Notes under the pieces: generated by a model
The model's input: only the letters and a program-made list of their open reading frames with translations
Database searches by the model: none
What the model was told of the DNA's origin: nothing
Translations under genes and position numbers: made by a program
Assembly (NCBI RefSeq): GCF_947492815.1
Contig: NZ_CANLOB010000003.1
Location: 124,001 to 188,000 of the forward strand
DNA from: an uncultured Dokdonia sp.
Lineage (GTDB): Bacteria; Bacteroidota; Bacteroidia; Flavobacteriales; Flavobacteriaceae
Direction: 5' to 3'
DNA: 64,000 bases
Part shown: piece by piece, positions 10,446 to 20,264 of the stretch
How positions within the stretch are numbered: the stretch's first letter is position 1
Layout of the letters: the number at the start of each line of letters is the position of its first letter

Positions 10446-11810
10446 ATGAAATTTATAGATACAATAAAAAATATTTGGAAGATTGACGAGCTGAAAAATC
10501 GCATTTTGCTTACGTTAACCTTACTCCTCGTTTATCGTTTTGGAGCTCAAGTAGTATTACCAGGAATTAACGCTTCTGAGTTAGCTGGTTTAAGAGGTAC
10601 TGTTGAAGACAACAACCTTTTAACCCTTTTCAGTGCCTTTACTGGAGGAGCATTTTCAAATGCTTCTGTATTTGCACTTGGTATTATGCCTTATATCTCT
10701 GCATCTATTGTAGTACAGTTAATGGGAATTGCAATTCCTTATTTACAAAAACTACAAAAAGAGGGGGAGAGTGGAAGACGTAAAATCAATCAGATAACAA
10801 GATGGTTAACTATTGCTATTTGTTTATTGCAGGCGCCAGGTTATATTGCGGCACTACCTTCGCTTTCAGGAGTAACAGGTATAAGTCAGCTTTTAGCTGC
10901 AGGGTTTGATCCAACTACTTTTTATGTGTCTTCAGTAATGATACTTGTGACTGGTTGTATTTTTGCAATGTGGTTAGGAGAAAAAATTACTGATAAAGGT
11001 ATAGGTAATGGTATCTCACTATTAATTATGGTAGGTATAATTGCTAGTTTACCTGTTTCATTTGCTCAAAACCTTACTTCAAGACTTGAAGCCGGAGGAG
11101 GAGGTCCAATATTAATACTTATTGAAGTTGCACTTTGGTTTGTTATTATTTTGTTGTCTGTTCTTTTAGTAATGGCTGTTCGTCAAATTCCAGTGTCGTA
11201 TGCAAGACGTACTGCTAGTGGAGCATATGAGAAAAATGTTTTCGGAAGTAGACAATATATACCTCTTAAGTTAAATGCTTCTGGGGTAATGCCTATAATC
11301 TTTGCGCAGGCTATTATGTTTGTACCAGGTTTAATAGGAGGTAATCTCTTAGGGGATACTAGTACAGGTCAATGGTTACAGCAAGAGTTTGGTGGAAATA
11401 TATTTGGATTTTGGTATAATCTTGTATTTGGATTATTGATTATCATATTTACATATTTTTATACTGCAATAACTGTTCCTACAAATAAAATGGCTGATGA
11501 TTTAAAACGTAGTGGAGGATTTATAGCAGGAATTCGTCCAGGAAGTGAAACGGCAGAATATCTTGATAAGATAATGTCACAAATTACTTTACCAGGATCA
11601 ATATTCTTAGCGCTTATCGCAATTTTCCCTGCTATAGCTCATAAACTTATAGGAATTCAACAAGGTTGGGCTCTCTTTTATGGAGGTACTTCTTTATTGA
11701 TTATGGTTGGTGTAGCTATAGATACGATGCAACAAGTAAATTCATACCTGCTTAATAGACATTATGATGGTCTTATGAAGTCAGGTAAAAACCGTAAAGC
11801 AGTAGCATAA
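10446..11810 (+). CDS. secY: Protein translocase subunit SecY
   Basis: A 454-residue polytopic membrane protein forming the SecYEG channel. About ten hydrophobic segments can be seen. Signature regions include [14 protein letters not shown] (TM2), the cytoplasmic loop with PVSYARR, and the TM8-9 region [23 protein letters not shown]. Its stop overlaps the infA start by one base. No adk or map gene lies between secY and infA, unlike in many Firmicutes. Confidence 0.98.
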   Translation: MKFIDTIKNIWKIDELKNRILLTLTLLLVYRFGAQVVLPGINASELAGLRGTVEDNNLLTLFSAFTGGAFSNASVFALGIMPYISASIVVQLMGIAIPYLQKLQKEGESGRRKINQITRWLTIAICLLQAPGYIAALPSLSGVTGISQLLAAGFDPTTFYVSSVMILVTGCIFAMWLGEKITDKGIGNGISLLIMVGIIASLPVSFAQNLTSRLEAGGGGPILILIEVALWFVIILLSVLLVMAVRQIPVSYARRTASGAYEKNVFGSRQYIPLKLNASGVMPIIFAQAIMFVPGLIGGNLLGDTSTGQWLQQEFGGNIFGFWYNLVFGLLIIIFTYFYTAITVPTNKMADDLKRSGGFIAGIRPGSETAEYLDKIMSQITLPGSIFLALIAIFPAIAHKLIGIQQGWALFYGGTSLLIMVGVAIDTMQQVNSYLLNRHYDGLMKSGKNRKAVA

Positions 11811-12025
11811 TGGCAAAACAAGCAGCTATAGAACAAGACGGGTCAATTATAGAAGCATTGTCTAATGCAATGTTTAGAGTTGAATTAGAAAATGGCCACG
11901 TAGTGACTGCGCACATATCAGGTAAGATGCGTATGCACTATATTAAATTATTACCTGGAGATAAAGTAAAATTAGAAATGAGCCCTTATGATTTATCAAA
12001 GGCTCGTATAACATACCGTTATTAA
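11810..12025 (+). CDS. infA: Translation initiation factor IF-1
   Basis: A 71-residue OB-fold protein ([20 protein letters not shown], then [20 protein letters not shown]). It binds the ribosomal A site during initiation. The one-base overlap with secY suggests coupling. Identification is secure. Confidence 0.98.
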   Translation: MAKQAAIEQDGSIIEALSNAMFRVELENGHVVTAHISGKMRMHYIKLLPGDKVKLEMSPYDLSKARITYRY

Positions 12026-12043
12026 CGGGAAAACAAGCTTGAT

Positions 12044-12160
12044 ATGAAAGTAAGAGCGTCTATTAAAAAAAGAAGTGCCGATTGCAAGATTGTACGTCGC
12101 AAAGGCAGATTATACGTAATTAATAAAAAGAACCCTAGGTTTAAACAAAGACAAGGTTAA
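12044..12160 (+). CDS. rpmJ: 50S ribosomal protein L36, zinc-free type
   Basis: A 38-residue protein starting [20 protein letters not shown] and ending in KQRQG. In zinc-type L36 the ligands are three Cys and a His. Here only the second Cys (residue 14) remains; the others are Ser11, Asn27 and Phe33, so no zinc site is left. It is 5 bp before rpsM. Confidence 0.96.
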   Translation: MKVRASIKKRSADCKIVRRKGRLYVINKKNPRFKQRQG

Positions 12161-12165
12161 GAATT

Positions 12166-12540
12166 ATGGCTAGAATTGCAGGGATAGATATCCCAAAACA
12201 AAAGAGAGGTGTAATTGCGCTAACATACATCTTTGGAATTGGTAGAAGTAGAGCTCAAGAAATTTTAGCTACTGCTAATGTATCAGAAGATAAAAAAGTA
12301 TCTGATTGGGACGATGACGAAATAGGTCGTATTCGTGATGCAGTTGGTAACTACACTATCGAAGGTGAATTACGTAGCGAAGTTTCGTTAAACATTAAGC
12401 GTTTAATGGATATCGGATGTTACAGAGGTATTCGTCATCGTACAGGACTTCCTTTAAGAGGTCAGCGTACAAAGAATAATTCTCGTACTAGAAAAGGAAA
12501 GCGTAAAACTGTTGCAAACAAGAAAAAAGCAACTAAATAA
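12166..12540 (+). CDS. rpsM: 30S ribosomal protein S13
   Basis: A 124-residue S13 with [21 protein letters not shown] and the helix-turn region [20 protein letters not shown], ending in a basic tail. It contacts S19 and the P-site tRNA. It starts the alpha block rpsM-rpsK-rpsD-rpoA-rplQ. Confidence 0.98.
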   Translation: MARIAGIDIPKQKRGVIALTYIFGIGRSRAQEILATANVSEDKKVSDWDDDEIGRIRDAVGNYTIEGELRSEVSLNIKRLMDIGCYRGIRHRTGLPLRGQRTKNNSRTRKGKRKTVANKKKATK

Positions 12541-12552
12541 TAACTTGTAGTA

Positions 12553-12936
12553 ATGGCAAAGCAAAGTACAAAAAAACGTAAAGTTGTTGTAGAGTCTGTA
12601 GGTGAAGCACACATCTCAGCTTCTTTTAATAATTTGATAATTTCATTAACAAATAAAAAAGGAGATGTGATTTCATGGTCATCTGCTGGTAAAATGGGTT
12701 TTAGAGGTTCTAAAAAGAATACTCCTTATGCTGCTCAAACTGCTGCAGAAGACTGTGCAAAAGTTGCTCATGAAGCAGGTTTACGTAAAGTAAAAGTATA
12801 TGTGAAAGGACCAGGTAATGGACGTGAGTCTGCTATCAGATCTATTCACAATAGTGGTATTGAGGTTACAGAAATTATTGATGTAACTCCAGCTCCACAT
12901 AATGGGTGTCGTCCTCCAAAAAGACGTCGCGTTTAA
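12553..12936 (+). CDS. rpsK: 30S ribosomal protein S11
   Basis: A 127-residue S11 with [18 protein letters not shown] and the canonical C-terminus [18 protein letters not shown]. It lies in the platform near the Shine-Dalgarno helix region; in Bacteroidota this region no longer selects SD leaders. It is separated from rpsD by an 80-bp spacer with possible structure. Confidence 0.98.
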   Translation: MAKQSTKKRKVVVESVGEAHISASFNNLIISLTNKKGDVISWSSAGKMGFRGSKKNTPYAAQTAAEDCAKVAHEAGLRKVKVYVKGPGNGRESAIRSIHNSGIEVTEIIDVTPAPHNGCRPPKRRRV

Positions 12937-13016
12937 TTTTAATTTAATATCTAGAGGGAATATGGTTTGCGAAGGATTGACCTTAATTCCTAACCCCCTC
13001 AAAAAACAATTTTTTA
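12937..13016 (+). promoter_or_regulatory. Structured spacer before rpsD, possible S4 control leader
   Basis: The only sizeable gap in the alpha block. GAGGG (12954-12958) can pair with CCCTC near 12995-12999, and GGAAT (12957-12961) with ATTCC near 12986-12990, giving a nested stem region that ends just before the rpsD start. In E. coli S4 represses the alpha operon through an mRNA structure. A similar role here is inference from position and pairing only. Confidence 0.35.
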
Positions 13017-13622
13017 ATGGCAAGATATACTGGTCCTAAGACTAAAATTGCACGTAAATTTAGCGAAGCAATTTATGGAGAAGATAAATCTTTTGAAAAA
13101 AGAAATTATCCTCCAGGACAGCACGGAAACAACAGAAGAAGAGGTAAAAAATCTGAGTACGCTGTTCAATTACAGGAAAAACAAAAAGCTAAGTATACAT
13201 ATGGTATACTAGAACGTCAATTTAGAAATCTATATGCAAAAGCAAATAGATCTAATGGAATTACAGGTGAAGTATTACTTCAATTGTGTGAGCAACGTCT
13301 AGATAATGTTGTTTTTAGAATGGGAGTTTCTCCTTCTAGAAATGGAGCACGTCAGTTAGTTTCTCACCGTCATATTACTGTAAATGGAAGTATTGTAAAT
13401 ATTCCATCTTATCAAGTAAAACCTGGAGATGTAATCGCTGTTCGCGAAAAGTCAAAATCATTAGAAGTTATTACAAACTCATTATCTAACGCAAGTCATG
13501 TGTATGAGTGGATATCATGGAATAATGATAAAAAAGAAGGTACTTTTGTTGCTGTACCGCAGCGTCTTCAAATACCTGAAAATATCAATGAACAATTCAT
13601 CGTCGAATTGTACTCTAAGTAA
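13017..13622 (+). CDS. rpsD: 30S ribosomal protein S4, zinc-free type
   Basis: A 201-residue S4 beginning [15 protein letters not shown], with RNYPPGQHG and an S4 RNA-binding domain ([20 protein letters not shown]) in the middle. The N-terminal zinc-knuckle cysteines of some S4 proteins are absent. S4 initiates 30S assembly and is the usual autoregulator of this block. Confidence 0.98.
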   Translation: MARYTGPKTKIARKFSEAIYGEDKSFEKRNYPPGQHGNNRRRGKKSEYAVQLQEKQKAKYTYGILERQFRNLYAKANRSNGITGEVLLQLCEQRLDNVVFRMGVSPSRNGARQLVSHRHITVNGSIVNIPSYQVKPGDVIAVREKSKSLEVITNSLSNASHVYEWISWNNDKKEGTFVAVPQRLQIPENINEQFIVELYSK

Positions 13623-13649
13623 AAATTAACTAAAGCTAGAAAACACGAT

Positions 13650-14642
13650 ATGGCAATATTAAATTTCCAAAAGCCTGATAAAGTCATTATGATTGACTCT
13701 ACTGATTTTGAAGGTAAATTTGAGTTTAGACCTTTAGAACCTGGATACGGTTTAACAGTAGGAAACGCTTTAAGACGTGTATTACTTTCTTCTTTAGAAG
13801 GTTTTGCAATCACTTCTGTACGTATAGAAGGGGTAGATCATGAATTTTCTACAATCGCTGGAGTAGTTGAAGATGTTACTGAAATTATCCTTAACTTAAA
13901 GCAAGTACGCTTTAAAAGACAAATAGAAGAAATAGATAATGAAACTGTTACTATATCTCTATCTGGAATAGATCAACTTACTGCTGGAGATTTTCAGAAA
14001 TTTATTTCTGGTTTCCAAGTTCTTAATCCTGATCTTGTTATTGCAAATATGGATAAGAAAGTTTCTATTAACATGGAAATTACTATAGAAAAAGGTAGAG
14101 GTTATGTACCTGCAGAAGAAAATAAAAAATCAAATGCACCTCTAGGTACTATATTTACAGATTCTATTTACACACCTATTAGAAATGTAAAATATAGTAT
14201 TGAAAATTACCGTGTAGAACAGAAGACGGATTATGAAAAATTAATCTTTGAAATTATTACAGACGGTTCAATTCATCCAAAAGAAGCGCTTACTGAAGCT
14301 GCAAAAACACTGATACATCATTTTATGTTATTTTCTGATGAGCGTATCACTCTGGAAGCAGATGAGATTGCTCAAACAGAAACTTATGATGAAGAGTCTC
14401 TTCACATGAGACAGTTGTTAAAGACTAAGTTAATAGACATGGACCTCTCAGTACGTGCTCTAAACTGTCTTAAGGCTGCTGAAGTTGATACTTTAGGTGA
14501 TCTTGTTTCTTTTAATAAAAATGATCTTATGAAGTTTAGAAACTTTGGTAAGAAATCATTAACAGAGCTTGAAGAGCTTGTGAATGTAAAGGGACTTAAT
14601 TTTGGTATGGATTTATCAAAATATAAATTAGATAAAGATTAA
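13650..14642 (+). CDS. rpoA: RNA polymerase subunit alpha
   Basis: A 330-residue alpha subunit. The N-terminal assembly domain shows [20 protein letters not shown]. The C-terminal domain (about 255-320) shows [20 protein letters not shown] and [16 protein letters not shown], used for contacts with upstream DNA and activators. It lies between rpsD and rplQ as usual. Confidence 0.98.
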   Translation: MAILNFQKPDKVIMIDSTDFEGKFEFRPLEPGYGLTVGNALRRVLLSSLEGFAITSVRIEGVDHEFSTIAGVVEDVTEIILNLKQVRFKRQIEEIDNETVTISLSGIDQLTAGDFQKFISGFQVLNPDLVIANMDKKVSINMEITIEKGRGYVPAEENKKSNAPLGTIFTDSIYTPIRNVKYSIENYRVEQKTDYEKLIFEIITDGSIHPKEALTEAAKTLIHHFMLFSDERITLEADEIAQTETYDEESLHMRQLLKTKLIDMDLSVRALNCLKAAEVDTLGDLVSFNKNDLMKFRNFGKKSLTELEELVNVKGLNFGMDLSKYKLDKD

Positions 14643-14654
14643 TTACGATTTGTA

Positions 14655-14670
14655 CGCTTTCGCGAAAGCG
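14655..14670. repeat. Dispersed palindrome in rpoA-rplQ spacer
   Basis: A perfect CGCTTTCGCGAAAGCG copy, preceded by TA, 12 bp after the rpoA stop and 17 bp before the rplQ start. It lies within what should be one transcript, without a T-run. Confidence 0.95.
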
Positions 14671-14687
14671 AATAAAGAATAACAACA

Positions 14688-15155
14688 ATGAGACACGGAA
14701 AGAAATTTAATCATTTAGGAAGAAAAACAGCACATAGAAAAGCAATGCTTGCAAATATGGCCTGTTCCTTAATTGAACATAAAAGAATAAATACAACAGT
14801 TGCTAAAGCTAAAGCGCTTAAGCAATTTGTAGAGCCTTTAGTTACAAAATCTAAAGAAGATACAACTCATAATAGACGTATCGTATTTTCTCGTTTACGT
14901 CAAAAAGAGGCTGTAACAGAACTTTTTAGAGAAGTAGCAGTAAAAGTTGGTGATCGCCCAGGAGGATATACTCGTATTATTAAATTAGGTAATCGTCTTG
15001 GTGATAACGCTGATATGGCAATGATTGAGCTTGTAGATTATAATGAAATTTATAATGCTGGCAAACCTGCTAAAAAGAAATCAACCCGTCGTGGAAGATC
15101 AAAGAAAACTGAGGTAGCACCTGTAGTAGAAACGACTTCTAACGAGGAAGAATAA
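14688..15155 (+). CDS. rplQ: 50S ribosomal protein L17
   Basis: A 155-residue L17 starting [20 protein letters not shown] with the conserved core up to about residue 115. It carries an extra Lys/Arg-rich then acidic tail ([17 protein letters not shown]...) beyond the E. coli length of about 127. It is the last gene of the ribosomal series; a terminator follows. Confidence 0.97.
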   Translation: MRHGKKFNHLGRKTAHRKAMLANMACSLIEHKRINTTVAKAKALKQFVEPLVTKSKEDTTHNRRIVFSRLRQKEAVTELFREVAVKVGDRPGGYTRIIKLGNRLGDNADMAMIELVDYNEIYNAGKPAKKKSTRRGRSKKTEVAPVVETTSNEEE

Positions 15156-15191
15156 GTCGGGAAACCTGTTATATAAAGGTTAAATAGTATC

Positions 15192-15222
15192 GGGATTTAC
15201 CGCAAGGTGGGTCCCTTTTTTT
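15192..15222 (+). terminator. Intrinsic terminator of the ribosomal gene cluster
   Basis: A 10-bp stem (15192-15201 with 15206-15215), including three G-U pairs, is closed by a GCAA tetraloop of the GNRA type and followed by seven T residues. It lies 36 bp after rplQ and ends the 15-kb translation cluster. Confidence 0.9.
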
Positions 15223-15240
15223 ATTTTTACACCGTTAAGT

Positions 15241-15248
15241 TAAATTTG
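15241..15248 (+). promoter_or_regulatory. Bacteroidota -7 promoter element (TAAATTTG)
   Basis: Matches TAnnTTTG exactly, 47 bp before the next start codon and directly after the rplQ terminator. It should drive the two secreted paralogues. No clear -33 TTG is seen. Confidence 0.55.
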
Positions 15249-15295
15249 GCAAACTATTTGACTGATAAGAAATATAATTTAGAAATACATAAACT

Positions 15296-16000
15296 ATGAA
15301 AAAATTAATGATTGTTTTAGTATCCTTTACTCTTTCAATGGGATACGGATACGCACAAGCAGTTGATGCAAACAATAATGCATTGGGAGCGCTCGCTACT
15401 TATGGACCTGACGGGGCAAATATTGGAGCCTCTAGTTTTGTACGTAATCCACCTAGACCTATAGATGGAACAGTGTACATATTTGATTCTTGGAATAATA
15501 ACACACTTATAGTTGCTAGCAACCAAGAAAAAGCTTTTAGACTTAATAGTAATATTAATTTTAATGCAAAACGTAACGTTTTTGAATCAAAAATTGATAG
15601 TGAGACTATTTTTACTTTTGACTTTGCAAACATTGAAAAAATAGTTATCAATAATAGAACCTTTAAGAATATTTATTCTCCTGTAGAAGGTAGTTATAGA
15701 GTATATGAAGTTATTGCAGAAACAGATGACTTCGAAATTTATAAAGATTATTCTATAGATATTAGAGAAGGTAATCCTAATCCATTACTCGCTCGTGCAA
15801 ATGATAAATATATTTTAAGAGATAACTACTACGTTAAGAAAGGAAAGTCTTTTAAAAGATTAAAACTTAAAAAATCAGAAATCCTTAAAGCAGCAGGTTC
15901 TAAATCTTCAGTTGTAGAACAATATGCAAAAGACAATAATCTGAATTTCAAAAGCGAAAGAGACTTGCAAAAGATTGTTAGTTATTACAGAACATTATAA
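15296..16000 (+). CDS. Secreted protein of unknown family, paralogue 1
   Basis: A 234-residue protein with a signal peptide (MKKLMIVLVSFTLSMGYGYA, cleavage likely after AQA). I do not recognise the family. It is clearly related to the next gene: both have IDGxxYxxDxW near residue 60, KIVINN(R/K)xFK in the middle, and a C-terminal block LKxKKSE(I/L)LK...AKxNxLxFK. The C-terminal lysine-rich block might bind a partner. It is probably periplasmic or outer-membrane associated and co-transcribed with its paralogue, 28 bp downstream. Confidence 0.8.
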   Translation: MKKLMIVLVSFTLSMGYGYAQAVDANNNALGALATYGPDGANIGASSFVRNPPRPIDGTVYIFDSWNNNTLIVASNQEKAFRLNSNINFNAKRNVFESKIDSETIFTFDFANIEKIVINNRTFKNIYSPVEGSYRVYEVIAETDDFEIYKDYSIDIREGNPNPLLARANDKYILRDNYYVKKGKSFKRLKLKKSEILKAAGSKSSVVEQYAKDNNLNFKSERDLQKIVSYYRTL

Positions 16001-16028
16001 TAATAGCACCACCTAAAAATAAATTGAT

Positions 16029-16730
16029 ATGAAAAAGATAATTTTTTTGGTGCTAATTTTAATGAGTTCTGTTTCGTTTTCTCAAGAAGAAGATGCCGGT
16101 GGAGATACATTTAGAAATACGCTTAATTTAGGGCAAGTTGCTAATGATCAGCCCGCAACAGCAACATTTGCTATATCTTATATAGCTCCTACAAGTATAG
16201 ATGGGTCAAAGTACCTATATGATGACTGGAAAAATGTAGGTGTTTTAGAAACAGCAAAAAATAAGAAATATAGAATTAGTAACCTCAATTATGATGTTCA
16301 GAAGGATGTGTTTGTTTCTAAAGTGAGTAAAGATTCAGTACACGAGTTTAGCACTGTAAACTTTAAAAAGATTGTTATTAATAATAAAAATTTTAAAGTA
16401 GTACATAAAAATGATGAGAATGGAAGCATTTTCATGGAAGTAGTAGGAGAGAGTAAAGATGTTATACTACTGAAAGACTATAAATTGACTATAAGAGGTG
16501 GTGTTTTTTCACCTACAACAGGTCAAGGGAATGATGAGTATGTAATATCTTATAAATACTATTTAGAAAAAAATGGTAGGATTACTCCTATGAAATTTAA
16601 GAAGTCTGAATTACTTAAGGTTTTTGGTTCAAGAGCTGATGAGATAAAGACGTTTGCAAAAAAGAATAAATTGTCCTTCAAAAAGGATAAAGATGTAAAA
16701 AGATTGTTTTTGCATTACAATAATTTATAA
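16029..16730 (+). CDS. Secreted protein of unknown family, paralogue 2
   Basis: A 233-residue protein with a signal peptide (MKKIIFLVLILMSSVSFSQ). It resembles the preceding gene along most of its length (see the shared blocks IDGSKYLYDDW, KIVINNKNFK and MKFKKSELLKVFGS), so this pair arose by tandem duplication. By eye the paralogues have diverged strongly. Function is unknown. A terminator at 16751 closes the two-gene unit. Confidence 0.8.
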   Translation: MKKIIFLVLILMSSVSFSQEEDAGGDTFRNTLNLGQVANDQPATATFAISYIAPTSIDGSKYLYDDWKNVGVLETAKNKKYRISNLNYDVQKDVFVSKVSKDSVHEFSTVNFKKIVINNKNFKVVHKNDENGSIFMEVVGESKDVILLKDYKLTIRGGVFSPTTGQGNDEYVISYKYYLEKNGRITPMKFKKSELLKVFGSRADEIKTFAKKNKLSFKKDKDVKRLFLHYNNL

Positions 16731-16750
16731 TAGATATTAACATTTTTAAA

Positions 16751-16780
16751 AAGAGCTTTGATAAAAAGCTCTTTTTTTTT
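16751..16780 (+). terminator. Intrinsic terminator after paralogue pair
   Basis: AAGAGCTTT (16751-16759) pairs with AAAGCTCTT (16765-16773) over a 5-nt loop, followed by a run of T. Confidence 0.9.
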
Positions 16781-16804
16781 GCCTTAGTATTTTAAGCTAT
16801 ATAA

Positions 16805-16812
16805 TATATTTG
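16805..16812 (+). promoter_or_regulatory. carA promoter -7 element (TATATTTG)
   Basis: An exact TAnnTTTG match 16 bp before the carA start codon, with a TTG at 16779-16781 about 23 bp upstream as a possible -33 element. The short leader implies a start site only a few bases before the ATG. Confidence 0.6.
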
Positions 16813-16828
16813 CACAAATTATAATCAT

Positions 16829-17941
16829 ATGAAATATCAGTCTCGACGTCCAGCACTTATTTTATTAGCAGATGGAACCATTTTTCACGGAAAATCTGTT
16901 GGTGATGTAGAAGGTACGTCTTTTGGGGAAGTATGCTTTAATACTGGAATGACAGGATATCAAGAGATTTTTACAGATCCTTCTTATTTTGGCCAACTTA
17001 TGGTAACTACAAATGCACACATAGGTAACTATGGAGCTACTAATGAAGAAACAGAATCTCAAGGAGTTAAAATTTCTGGCCTTATTTGTAGAAATTTTAG
17101 TTATACCTATTCAAGAAAAGATGCAGAAGAGTCATTAGAAGAGTTTTTGGCTACAAATAACCTTTTTGCAATATCAGATGTAGATACACGAGCATTGGTG
17201 GCATATATAAGAGATAATGGAGCTATGAACGCTGTTATCTCTACAGATGTAGATAATATAGAAGCACTAAAAGCAAAATTAGCTGAAGTGCCAAGCATGA
17301 ATGGTTTAGAGCTTGCTTCACAAGTATCAACAAAAGAACCTTATTACTTTGGAGATGAAAATGCAGAAGTTAAAATAGCTGCTTTAGATATTGGGATTAA
17401 GCGTAATATATTGCGTAATCTTTCAAAAAGAGGTGCATATATAAAGGTGTTTCCATATAATACTTCATACAAAGAAATGAAAGAATGGAATGCTGATGGA
17501 TATTTTTTATCTAATGGCCCAGGAGATCCAGAACCACTAGATAACGCAATTCAAGTAGCTAAAGATATTATAGAAGAAGATCAACCGCTATTTGGAATAT
17601 GCTTAGGACATCAAGTTATTGCACTTGCCAATGGTATTTCTACTTATAAAATGCATAATGGGCATAGAGGAATTAATCACCCTATAAAAAATCTAATTAC
17701 TGGAAAAGGTGAAATTACATCTCAAAATCATGGATTTGCTATTAATAGAGAAGAGACTGAAGCAAACCCAAATGTAGAGATTACTCATGTACATCTTAAT
17801 GATCATACTGTAGCTGGTATTAGAATAAAAGATAAAAACTGTTTTTCAGTACAATATCATCCAGAAGCTAGTCCTGGTCCTAATGATGCAACATATCTTT
17901 TTGATCAATTTATAGAGAATATTAAAAAGGTGAATGTCTAG
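16829..17941 (+). CDS. carA: Carbamoyl-phosphate synthase small subunit (glutaminase)
   Basis: A 370-residue CarA, which hydrolyses glutamine and passes ammonia to CarB for pyrimidine and arginine synthesis. The N-terminal CPSase domain shows FNTGMTGYQEIFTDPSY. The class I amidotransferase domain has the nucleophile in FGICLGHQ and the His-Glu pair in VQYHPEASPGP. carB is not adjacent; the next gene is eno. Confidence 0.97.
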   Translation: MKYQSRRPALILLADGTIFHGKSVGDVEGTSFGEVCFNTGMTGYQEIFTDPSYFGQLMVTTNAHIGNYGATNEETESQGVKISGLICRNFSYTYSRKDAEESLEEFLATNNLFAISDVDTRALVAYIRDNGAMNAVISTDVDNIEALKAKLAEVPSMNGLELASQVSTKEPYYFGDENAEVKIAALDIGIKRNILRNLSKRGAYIKVFPYNTSYKEMKEWNADGYFLSNGPGDPEPLDNAIQVAKDIIEEDQPLFGICLGHQVIALANGISTYKMHNGHRGINHPIKNLITGKGEITSQNHGFAINREETEANPNVEITHVHLNDHTVAGIRIKDKNCFSVQYHPEASPGPNDATYLFDQFIENIKKVNV

Positions 17942-18042
17942 TGTAAGATAATAGTTATCAAAAATAGTTTTTCACTTGTTAATAAGCGAAAACGTTATCG
18001 CGACTAATCGCCAATTTTTCAGGTTGTACAAGAGACAAATTG

Positions 18043-18050
18043 TATCTTTC
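18043..18050 (+). promoter_or_regulatory. eno promoter -7 element (TATCTTTC)
   Basis: Matches TAnnTTTG except for the last base, with TTG at 18024-18026 sixteen bp upstream. It lies 24 bp before the eno start codon. Confidence 0.5.
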
Positions 18051-18064
18051 AGACATATAAATAA

Positions 18065-19363
<1,299 letters not shown>

Positions 19364-19384
19364 TCACTTCTTTTATAGAATTTT

Positions 19385-19411
19385 AAAGCCTCCTTAATGG
19401 AGGCTTTTTTT
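19385..19411 (+). terminator. Intrinsic terminator after eno
   Basis: AAAGCCTCC (19385-19393) pairs with GGAGGCTTT (19399-19407) over TTAAT, followed by a T-run. Confidence 0.93.
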
Positions 19412-19776
19412 ATGAAAAATTACCGATAAAGTGCAGTTTTTATAGATTAAATACGAATTTTAAATGCACTTATTCTGTGAAAACTTATTTTAATTTAGAG
19501 AAATTTAAAATGAATATTAAATTTAAATAATTGATAATTAATATATTATATATGTAATTAACACATGTAAGAATTATCTTTCTTTTTATTTTTGTTACTT
19601 ATATGCTTTTTGTATACTTTTATCATCCAAATCTATTAGAACTTAAAAGGAAACCTACTTAATTAGATATAACTATCTGTTATTTTAAAGTTATAACAAA
19701 CACTTAACTTTAGCTTTTAAATTCTTAGCTCAACGATTGTATTGCACGTTAGTGAATAAACAAGCAAAATGATTTT

Positions 19777-19831
19777 AAGTTGGGTAAAGAGCGGGAGATG
19801 AAGCTTTACTGCCGAGTAACTCGCTCTTTTT
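19777..19831 (+). ncRNA. Candidate small RNA 3' end / hairpin element, copy 1
   Basis: AAGTTGGGTAAAGAGC (19777-19792) opens a hairpin in which AAAGAGCG (19786-19793) pairs with CGCTCTTT (19822-19829), followed by T residues. The upstream 100 bp are AT-rich without a reading frame. The same 16-nt opening recurs 99 bp downstream. It may be the end of a small RNA; no known family could be confirmed. Confidence 0.4.
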
Positions 19832-19875
19832 AAGAATTATTTTTTGGTATTTTAAAACACCAAAATTTAGGTTTG

Positions 19876-19917
19876 AAGTTGGGTAAAGAGCTTGTGCTAT
19901 GGTATAAGCTCTTTTTT
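19876..19917 (+). ncRNA. Candidate small RNA 3' end / hairpin element, copy 2
   Basis: A second copy of AAGTTGGGTAAAGAGC (19876-19891). AAAGAGCTT (19885-19893) pairs with AAGCTCTTT (19906-19914) and a T-run follows. The loop differs from copy 1, while opening and stem base are the same, as expected for diverged duplicates. Confidence 0.4.
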
Positions 19918-20012
19918 ATTTGCTGTAATATGATGTTTCTTGACAAGCTGCTAGGAATATTGATAACTCCTTTTTGATAACATTTACTATGTTTTTTAGG
20001 GAATTTGTTTAA

Positions 20013-20034
20013 ATACGCTTTCGCGAAAGCGTAT
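20013..20034. repeat. Dispersed palindrome upstream of gltA, 22 bp perfect
   Basis: TACGCTTTCGCGAAAGCGTA with one more paired base on each side. It is the longest perfect copy with TA flanks in the window and lies in a gene-free region, so it probably shows the undisturbed form of the repeat. Confidence 0.95.
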
Positions 20035-20207
20035 AATAGAATTTTAAAAAATTAGATACTATTATAGTAAGAAAAAGTTGTGAGTCTTCTGTAGATAAGG
20101 GCTTGTTTAATGACTCATATAGTAATAACTTGTCATTATTTCCTATTTTAAGTTTTTTTTAAGTGCTTTACTGTATGGAAACATTTAAAAAACCGACTGT
20201 TTTTTTG

Positions 20208-20215
20208 TAAATTAG
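20208..20215 (+). promoter_or_regulatory. Possible gltA promoter -7 element (TAAATTAG)
   Basis: One mismatch to TAnnTTTG, about 50 bp before the gltA start; no clear -33 element. Confidence 0.3.
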
Positions 20216-20264
20216 CAATCCTTCTAAAAAAAGGAATAATCACCTTAAATTTTTCAAAAAAAGC

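Larger units (their letters stand above)
19412..20264. other. Long AT-rich intergenic region between eno and gltA
   Basis: About 850 bp with no convincing open reading frame. It holds two copies of a 16-nt motif, each leading into a hairpin with a T-run (19777 and 19876), an AT-rich near-palindrome between them (19842-19865), a perfect 22-bp copy of the dispersed palindrome (20013-20034) and the gltA promoter region. It looks like a locus for small RNAs rather than protein genes. Confidence 0.6.
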
